From Clostridiales bacterium (GTDB lineage Bacteria; Bacillota; Clostridia; Christensenellales; Aristaeellaceae), in assembly GCA_015056255.1 (NCBI GenBank), contig SVGP01000004.1, positions 1 to 64,000 of the forward strand: 64,000 nucleotides of DNA. Direction: 5' to 3'. Both the position numbers and the translations under genes were made by a program. Of this stretch, positions 58,547-64,000 are shown piece after piece (position 1 is the stretch's first letter; each line of letters opens with the position of its first letter). The notes beneath the pieces were generated by a model. The model worked only from the letters and a program-made list of their open reading frames with translations, did not search any database and was not told the DNA's origin.

Positions 58547-59830
58547 TTATACATTGGGGAACAGGTTTTCATCAACGAGTCTCAGGCGAACGTCCGCGCC
58601 CAGCGAACGAAGCTTTTCATCGATGCGTTCATAGCCGCGCATGATGTAATGGATGCCCCGGATGCTGCTTTCGCCCTCTGCGATCAGGGCGGCGACGATC
58701 ATGGCCGCGCCGGCGCGAAGATCGGTTGCGGTGATGGGCGAGGCAGTCAGGCGGCTTACGCCGTGAATGTGAGCGATTCGGTTTTCAACGTCGATGTTTG
58801 CGCCCATGCGCTTTAATTCTTCCACATATTTGAACCGGCTTTCAAACACCGTTTCGTTTACGGCGCTTTCGCCCTGAACAGTTGCCAGCATCGCGGTCAT
58901 CGGCTGCTGAAGGTCGGTGGGGAAGCCCGGATAAACCTGGGTTTTTACGCTGATGGGGCGCAAAATGCCTTCGGAACGCACGCGGATCCAGTCGTCGGAA
59001 TCGGTGACGTGAACGCCCATTTCGAGAAGCTTCGCGGTCAGAGATTCCATATGCGTCGGAATGGCGCCGCGAATGATCACGTTGCCATGCGTTGCCGCTG
59101 CGGCGATCATCAGCGTTCCGGTTTCAATCTGATCGGGAATAACGGCGTAGTTGGAGCCGTGCAGGGGACGACCGCCACGAATGCGGATCACATCCGTGCC
59201 TGCGCCCTTGACCCATGCGCCCATGGAGGACAGGAAGTTGGCCGTATCGACGATATGGGGCTCGCGCGCGGCGTTGTGTATGGTGGTGTTGCCCTCAGCG
59301 CACACGGCGGCCAGCATGGTGTTGATAGTTGCGCCGACAGAGGGAAAGTCCAAAAAGATTTCTGTTCCCCTAAAGTTGTCGGTCACGCGCGCGGAAATAA
59401 CGTCGCTGGAAAGATCGACGTCCACGCCAAGCGAAGTAAGCCCCTTGATCGTATAGTCGATCGGGCGCTTACCGATATTGCAGCCGCCGGGCATGGGTAC
59501 GTTGGCGGAGCCAAGGCGACCCAGAAGCACGGGCACCAGATAATACGACGCACGCATCTTTGAAACCAGCTCGTTGGGCGGGTTATCTCTGGATATGTTT
59601 CTGGGATCGATGTACATCACGCCGTTTTTGAATTCTACCTCGGCGCCGAGCCATCTGAGCATATCGCAAAGACAATATACGTCTTCAATATCGGGCAGAT
59701 TTTCTATAGTGGAAGGAGAGTCGGCCAGAACTGCTGCAGGGATAATCGCGACAGCAGCGTTTTTACCGCCGCTGACGGTGACTTCGCCTTCGAGCCTTGC
59801 GCCGCCCTGAATACACAATGTCTCAATCAT
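58547..59830 (-). CDS. murA: UDP-N-acetylglucosamine 1-carboxyvinyltransferase
   Basis: 427 residues. MurA catalyses the first committed step of peptidoglycan synthesis, transferring enolpyruvate from PEP to UDP-GlcNAc. SGGKNAAV with Lys23-Asn24, the catalytic Cys117 in PGGCNIGKRPID (the fosfomycin target), and later QPMTAMLATVQGES and RAGAAMIVAALIAEGES are all visible. The usual GCAIGxRP reads GCNIGKRP. Full length; own promoter and terminator. Confidence 0.95.
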   Translation of the reverse strand: MIETLCIQGGARLEGEVTVSGGKNAAVAIIPAAVLADSPSTIENLPDIEDVYCLCDMLRWLGAEVEFKNGVMYIDPRNISRDNPPNELVSKMRASYYLVPVLLGRLGSANVPMPGGCNIGKRPIDYTIKGLTSLGVDVDLSSDVISARVTDNFRGTEIFLDFPSVGATINTMLAAVCAEGNTTIHNAAREPHIVDTANFLSSMGAWVKGAGTDVIRIRGGRPLHGSNYAVIPDQIETGTLMIAAAATHGNVIIRGAIPTHMESLTAKLLEMGVHVTDSDDWIRVRSEGILRPISVKTQVYPGFPTDLQQPMTAMLATVQGESAVNETVFESRFKYVEELKRMGANIDVENRIAHIHGVSRLTASPITATDLRAGAAMIVAALIAEGESSIRGIHYIMRGYERIDEKLRSLGADVRLRLVDENLFPNV

Positions 59831-59927
59831 GCTCGCTGATCTCCGCTTATAAGGCGGAGCCTTTCTTAGTTTTAAAGGAAAAAATGAGCTTCGTCATTTC
59901 TAATCTGTGCATAAAGACCCACATAGC

Positions 59928-59956
59928 ATTATACACGCTTTTTAGCGTCTTATCAA
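59928..59956 (-). promoter_or_regulatory. promoter of murA
   Basis: Minus-strand TTGATA (59951-59956), 17-base spacer, TATAAT (59928-59933), 97 bases before the murA start. The roughly 95-base leader shows no recognised riboswitch. Confidence 0.8.
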
Positions 59957-59989
59957 GTTAATTCGGACGATTTCAGATAAAGGTTTTCT

Positions 59990-60026
59990 AAAATAAATGA
60001 TAAAAGGAGCATTTGCCCCTTTTATC
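59990..60026 (-). terminator. terminator after proC
   Basis: GATAAAAGG (59999-60007) pairs with CCTTTTATC (60018-60026), with ATTTATTTTAG following on the minus strand. Confidence 0.75.
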
Positions 60027-60047
60027 TGCGTATGTTTTTGTAAAAAT

Positions 60048-60836
60048 TTATTTTCCGTACTGCATAACAGCGTCCACCGCATCCATAAACGCGCTTCGCA
60101 TGCCCGCTTTTTCAAGCGCCTGAACGCCCCTTATGGTCGTGCCCAGAGGAGAGCACACGCCGTCTTTGATTTCTCCCGGATGAAGATTAGTTTGAAGCTG
60201 CATCTTTGCCGTTCCAAGAATCATCTGGGACGCAAGCTGATATGCGGTTTTTCGGGGAATGCCGTATTTTACGCCTGCGTCGGACAAAGCTTCAAGCGCC
60301 ATTGCGATAAACGCCGGGCCGCATCCTGCGACCGCCGCGCCGGCTGGCATCAGGCGGGAGGGAAGGGCGAACACACGCCCGATCTTTGAAAACATGTCGT
60401 AAATCCATTTATATTCGTCTTCATGCAGATTGTGTTTTTCTTCAAACATCAAAACGCCTTCGCCGACGGAGGAGGGGGTGTTGGGCATGATGTACAGATG
60501 GCGAACAGTGGAATCGAGAAGGGGAGCGTACCTGTCAAAATCATAGCCGGAAATGACGGACAGCATGATTTTGCCCTTCAGGCATGCGCCCGATTGCTTA
60601 AGTACGTTTTCGATGTGATAGGGCTTGACGGCAAACAGGATACAATCTGTTTTTTCGGCCATTTCTTCAAGCGTCTCGGATATGTGAAAGCCCAGTTCCT
60701 CAGAAAAAGCTTGAAGCTTTTCCGGGTGATGGCCGCATACATACACGTTTTCGGGCTCAATCGCATGAAACTCGATCAGTCCCCGAATGAGCGCGCCGCC
60801 CATATTGCCTGCGCCTAAAAATCCAAGTTTTTTCAT
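60048..60836 (-). CDS. proC: pyrroline-5-carboxylate reductase
   Basis: 262 residues. Last enzyme of proline synthesis, reducing pyrroline-5-carboxylate with NAD(P)H. Rossmann motif GFLGAGNMGGALIRGL at the N-terminus, AVKPYHIENVL, MPNTPSSVGEG, and the C-terminal signature HPGEIKDGVCSPLGTTIRGVQALEKAGMR (slightly varied). It lies 37 bases after the histidine kinase gene, so probably cotranscribed with a two-component system, an unusual pairing. Confidence 0.94.
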   Translation of the reverse strand: MKKLGFLGAGNMGGALIRGLIEFHAIEPENVYVCGHHPEKLQAFSEELGFHISETLEEMAEKTDCILFAVKPYHIENVLKQSGACLKGKIMLSVISGYDFDRYAPLLDSTVRHLYIMPNTPSSVGEGVLMFEEKHNLHEDEYKWIYDMFSKIGRVFALPSRLMPAGAAVAGCGPAFIAMALEALSDAGVKYGIPRKTAYQLASQMILGTAKMQLQTNLHPGEIKDGVCSPLGTTIRGVQALEKAGMRSAFMDAVDAVMQYGK

Positions 60837-60873
60837 CTGTTTTCCGCCTTTCTGTAATAAGGATGGGTTCTGT

Positions 60874-62106
60874 TTACAGGATGTGTCTGAAGCTTACTTT
60901 AAATTCGGTTCCTCCGGTTTGGCTTGACTCCACGTCGATCACGGCCTGATGAGCGTCGGCCACGCTTCTTGCGATGGAAAGGCCGAGGCCGTTTCCTTCC
61001 TGCGCGCGGGTTTCAGCGTTTTTTAGGCGGCGGAAGCGGTCAAAGATGAGGCTTTTTTCGTCTTCGGATATGTAGGTGGACGCATTATAGATGGAAAGCA
61101 CGAATTTTCGAACCTGCTTTTCAAGTCTGATGCGCACGAGTCCGCCGCTTTTTTCATATTTGAATGCGTTATCGATGATCGCCGTGACCATCTGGGAAAG
61201 CGCCTTTTCGTTTCCGCGGATTTCGATGTTTTCCTGAATGTCGGTTTCAAGCGTGATGCCCTTGTCAAAGGCCACGGCTTCAAAGGGCAGGGTTTGCCCG
61301 AAAACGAGCCCGGAAAGGTTCACGTTTGTGAATTCCGTGCGCCTGACGTTCAAATCGCTCTGCGTTAAAACCAGCATGTCGCGGATGAGGTCGTGCATTC
61401 CGTTGGCCTCTTCCTCGGTGCTGGCGAGCCAGTGACTGGCTTCTTCGTCGTTTTTTATGCTGCCGGAGCGGAGAATGGCGATATTGGCCAGAATCACGGT
61501 AAGCGGCGTTTTCAGCGCGTGGGACGCGTCGGCAATAAACCTTTTTTGCTGTTCCCAGGCGTTTTCGGTGGTCAGAAGCGCAAGCTTTGCAACGGGAATG
61601 CTGACCGCGATCCCGAGTGCAACGGCGCAGGCGCCGATCAGGGCCAGAAGCTTTATAAGCTTGATCATTTCCGATCGGACGGGGCGCGTGCTGGCGATTC
61701 CGATGGATACAGTGCCGTCGGAGTTTAGAACGAGGGCAAAATGCATGTCGTTTTCAAGATCATCTGCCTGATCCTCGCTTGAAAGTGCGCTTTTTACACA
61801 CGCGCTCAGTGCTTCATCGTCAAGATATGCGCCGAAAAAGAAGCTTTCTATCATACTGCCCGTCTCGGGATCTGCCACTACAACGATATGCGCTGTTGGG
61901 TTCAACATGTGTCCGGGCGCGTCTGCATCCAGACGCACGTCCGACTGCTCAATGGAAAGGGAAGCAGCTTTTGTGAGAAATTCTTCCAGCTCGTCTATGT
62001 GGCGGTTGTAGGTGAATATGCAGATTAAAAGAAACACGATCATTAGAACAATGCCGACATAGAGGGTGTTGGTTATGATAAACTGTGTGCGAAGGCGTTT
62101 CAGCAC
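60874..62106 (-). CDS. sensor histidine kinase
   Basis: 410 residues. Two membrane segments (about 10-33 and 155-175) flank an external sensor domain of about 120 residues. The dimerisation/phosphoacceptor helix has His196 in DASHALKTPLTVILAN; the ATPase domain has N-box-like AIIDNAFKYEKSGG, F-box IFDRFRRL and G-box GNGLGLSIARSV. No clear HAMP domain. It starts 3 bases after the response regulator stop. The signal is unknown. Confidence 0.92.
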   Translation of the reverse strand: MLKRLRTQFIITNTLYVGIVLMIVFLLICIFTYNRHIDELEEFLTKAASLSIEQSDVRLDADAPGHMLNPTAHIVVVADPETGSMIESFFFGAYLDDEALSACVKSALSSEDQADDLENDMHFALVLNSDGTVSIGIASTRPVRSEMIKLIKLLALIGACAVALGIAVSIPVAKLALLTTENAWEQQKRFIADASHALKTPLTVILANIAILRSGSIKNDEEASHWLASTEEEANGMHDLIRDMLVLTQSDLNVRRTEFTNVNLSGLVFGQTLPFEAVAFDKGITLETDIQENIEIRGNEKALSQMVTAIIDNAFKYEKSGGLVRIRLEKQVRKFVLSIYNASTYISEDEKSLIFDRFRRLKNAETRAQEGNGLGLSIARSVADAHQAVIDVESSQTGGTEFKVSFRHIL

Positions 62107-62109
62107 CCG

Positions 62110-62787
62110 TTATCCCTCCTCCTGGGACAGGCGATAGCCGATTTTCTGAAGATTTTTGATCGTTACAACGGAATTCAGGTATCGAAGCTTTCTTCTCAAA
62201 AAGGAGATGTACGCTTCAAGATTGTTGTCCTCCGCTCCGGATTCCGCGCCCCACACGTTTAAAATCAGGGTTTCCTTTAAAACGGCGGATTTGGGATTGT
62301 TCATCAAAAGCCGCATGACCTCAAATTCCTTGGGGCTTAAGTGAACGGACAGGGCGTCCTTTTTTAAATCGCAGCTTGTAAGGTCCAAAATAACGTCTGC
62401 ATAGCTCAGTTCGCTGATGACTACTTCGCCGGATCGCCTTGTCAGCGCATGGATGCGGGCGATCAATTCCTCGGTTGCGAAGGGCTTGGTCATATAATCG
62501 TCCGCGCCCGCGTTTAAGCCGTTGACCTTATCAGGCACGGAGTCCTTCGCTGTGAGCATCAGAACCGGCGTGGACACTTTTTTGCTCCTCAGCGTCTGAA
62601 CTACTTCAAACCCGTCGATATCGGGCAGCATGATGTCAAGGAGAATGATGTCATAGGGCGCGCACAGCGCGTATTCCACACCGCTTTTCCCGTCGTACAC
62701 CACGTCAGTTACGATTCTCTGGTTTTCGAAAATGCGTTTAAGCGCCGCGGCTAAGCGTTTTTCGTCTTCTACAATCAAAGCGCGCAT
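62110..62787 (-). CDS. OmpR/PhoB-family response regulator
   Basis: 225 residues. Receiver domain with acidic pair Glu7-Asp8, phosphoacceptor Asp51 (ILLDIMLPD), Thr in MLTAKDS and Lys in MTKPF; C-terminal winged helix (about 130-222) with LSPKEFEVMRLLMNNP and VWGAESGAEDNNLEAYISFLRRKL. Partner of the adjacent kinase. Confidence 0.94.
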   Translation of the reverse strand: MRALIVEDEKRLAAALKRIFENQRIVTDVVYDGKSGVEYALCAPYDIILLDIMLPDIDGFEVVQTLRSKKVSTPVLMLTAKDSVPDKVNGLNAGADDYMTKPFATEELIARIHALTRRSGEVVISELSYADVILDLTSCDLKKDALSVHLSPKEFEVMRLLMNNPKSAVLKETLILNVWGAESGAEDNNLEAYISFLRRKLRYLNSVVTIKNLQKIGYRLSQEEG

Positions 62788-62815
62788 TGGTATCGCGCCT
62801 CCTTTCTATAACTAT

Positions 62816-62844
62816 ATCATAGCACACAAGCGTTTAATTTACAA
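62816..62844 (-). promoter_or_regulatory. promoter of the two-component/proC operon
   Basis: Minus-strand TTGTAA (62839-62844), 17-base spacer, TATGAT (62816-62821), 28 bases before the regulator start. Confidence 0.65.
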
Positions 62845-62973
62845 ATGGAGATGTACAGGATTTTGATTTTTTTGTGAAGAAATGCAGATGCCCACGCTTT
62901 TTAAGAGAATTTTCAGCTTAGGGGGTATGATTATAAGTGCAAGATATGAATTTCTGCCGGACGGAGGCTTTTT

Positions 62974-63837
62974 ATGGATAAAGAGAGAATTGCAGTCATC
63001 ACTGATACCGCGTGCGATCTTGATAAGAAATACATTGAAGCGCACGAGGATTTGTTTGTGCTGCCCTTAAGGCTCAATGTGGGCGATAAAAGCCTGATTG
63101 ACGGCGTGGACATTACGACCGAAGAGGTGCTTGCGCGCATGGAAGCAGGCGAAACGTTTAAAACCTCGCTTCCGAGCCCTGAGGACGCGGAAAGAATCTT
63201 TGACGAGATTAAAGCCCGCGGCATCAAAAAGGCCATATGCGTTCATATCGCCTCCGGCCTCTCGGGAACGCTCGGCATGATGCGTCTTTTGGCGGATCAG
63301 CACAAGAACGAAATCGAAATGAAGCTGTTCGACACCAAAATACTCTCCATGAGCGAGGGTCACATGGTAAAGGTCGCCGTAGAACTCATCGAAAGCGGTT
63401 GTCCGTTTGATTCGATCATTGAAAAAATGACGATTCTCCGAAACGATGTGGACGGATATTTCTATATTCCGACGCTCAAATATTTAGCTGCAGGCGGTCG
63501 CATCGGAAGCGTCGCAAAATACCTTGGGAATCTCATGAACATCAAGCCCATCATCGGGTGCGAGCCGGAAGAGGGCAGGTATTACCCGAGAAAAATCTGC
63601 ATCGGCGCCAAAAGAACCATGTTGGCTGCACGGGACGAGTGCAGGGCGTTTGTTGAAAACCTGCATGCCGAGGTTACGGTTCTGCACGCGGGCGCAAGGG
63701 AAGAAGCGGAGAAGCTGGCTGCATCCATCAAAGCGGTGTGCGAAAATGCAATTCTCTCCATCAGTGAATTGACCCCGTCCCTCTCCGTTCACGTAGGCCG
63801 CGGCATGATGGCCGTCTGCACAAGAAGATTCCAGTAA
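62974..63837 (+). CDS. DegV-family fatty-acid-binding protein
   Basis: 287 residues; GGAGG 6 bases before the ATG. DegV/FakB proteins bind a fatty acid and present it to FakA kinase. Visible: the N-terminal ITDTACDL, VLPLRLNVGDKSLIDGVDIT, TSLPSPEDAERIFDE, VHIASGLSGT with the ligand-contacting Ser, FDTKILSMSEG, and the C-terminal HVGRGMMAV. No fakA is present in the window. Confidence 0.92.
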   Translation: MDKERIAVITDTACDLDKKYIEAHEDLFVLPLRLNVGDKSLIDGVDITTEEVLARMEAGETFKTSLPSPEDAERIFDEIKARGIKKAICVHIASGLSGTLGMMRLLADQHKNEIEMKLFDTKILSMSEGHMVKVAVELIESGCPFDSIIEKMTILRNDVDGYFYIPTLKYLAAGGRIGSVAKYLGNLMNIKPIIGCEPEEGRYYPRKICIGAKRTMLAARDECRAFVENLHAEVTVLHAGAREEAEKLAASIKAVCENAILSISELTPSLSVHVGRGMMAVCTRRFQ

Positions 63838-63856
63838 ACTTTTAAAATAAAAAAAT

Positions 63857-63907
63857 GCGCCGCCCTGGTTCATGCTGAAAAGCAGAATCGGGGCGGCGCG
63901 AGTTTTT
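63857..63907 (+). terminator. terminator of the DegV-family gene
   Basis: GCGCCGCCC (63857-63865) pairs with GGGCGGCGC (63891-63899), with inner ATGCT/AGCA-type pairing, followed by GAGTTTTT. No gene is visible in the remaining ~90 bases. Confidence 0.9.
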
Positions 63908-64000
63908 AATGAGCGTAACATCTTGCGTGTTATCTTCCATGTTTTCTTCCACTCTTTCAAAGCATTCTTATATTCGGGGATTGTATTTATCGAATTTTAA

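Noticed and set aside
63484..63960. 158-codon minus-strand frame at the right edge
   Set aside because: It covers the DegV terminator and the 3' end of the DegV gene, with no homology or ribosome site.

Overview
The window looks like chromosomal DNA of a Gram-positive, strictly anaerobic member of the class Clostridia (Bacillota), probably a gut or rumen commensal; I cannot name the genus. The reasons are the SCIFF peptide with its radical SAM maturase (a clostridial hallmark), SepF/DivIVA/YlmE/YggT division genes, HemZ, lipoprotein machinery (Lgt, LspA) without outer-membrane genes, oxygen-sensitive radical enzymes, and secreted proteins with BspA-type leucine-rich repeats, bacterial Ig-like (Big_2) domains and dockerins. 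Base composition is near even and gene packing is dense.

Layout. 0-3 kb: a possible insertion-sequence end abutting a GTAGGGG repeat, a small membrane protein with an 11-residue Trp/Lys repeat, a secreted triple-SH3b protein and a protein with about 35 cysteines. 3.2-6.7 kb (minus): aldo/keto reductase, dnaX, PHP phosphoesterase. 6.9-9.4 kb: MurG-type glycosyltransferase and an Orn/Lys/Arg decarboxylase-family enzyme. 9.5-14.5 kb: SCIFF ranthipeptide with its own promoter, an attenuator-like terminator, the maturase, a Crp/Fnr regulator, a stand-alone NrdD-tail-like protein and a three-gene ABC importer. 14.6-21.3 kb: M18 aminopeptidase, J-domain operon, alpha/beta hydrolase, second PHP enzyme and an orphan radical SAM enzyme. 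21.5-30.6 kb: one long operon recJ-rel-dtd-MBL hydrolase-hemZ and three tandem cyclophilins. 30.7-33.3 kb: XRE membrane regulator, SGNH hydrolase, lgt. 33.4-39.4 kb: division/envelope operon (HlyD-like adaptor, ylmE, sepF, yggT, divIVA), then DUF5665, lspA, an RluD-type synthase, a PRC-barrel protein and a 54-residue peptide. 39.4-41.3 kb: tandem repeat block, AI-2E-family permease and tRNA-Arg(ACG). 41.5-56.5 kb: an exported-protein island with a DUF6273 protein, an LRR/Big_2/dockerin protein, a transglutaminase/dockerin protein and a 3,095-residue Big_2 giant. 56.5-64 kb: tag, second AI-2E-family permease, murA, proC with a two-component system, and a DegV protein.

How the parts work together. 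Most of the window is housekeeping: replication and repair (dnaX, recJ, tag), stringent response (rel), translation quality control (dtd), peptidoglycan synthesis (murG, murA), lipoprotein maturation (lgt, lspA) and septum assembly (sepF, divIVA). Accessory interest lies in three places. First, the SCIFF locus, whose peptide has Gly where I recall the characterised crosslink acceptor being Thr. Second, the surface island, whose giant protein is built from seven copies of a three-domain, roughly 750-bp super-repeat and is preceded by a perfect palindrome over its -10 box. Third, a family of GTAGGGG-bounded palindromes in several intergenic gaps, whose hairpin arms vary in sequence but stay self-complementary; one copy sits inside the loop of a transcription terminator.
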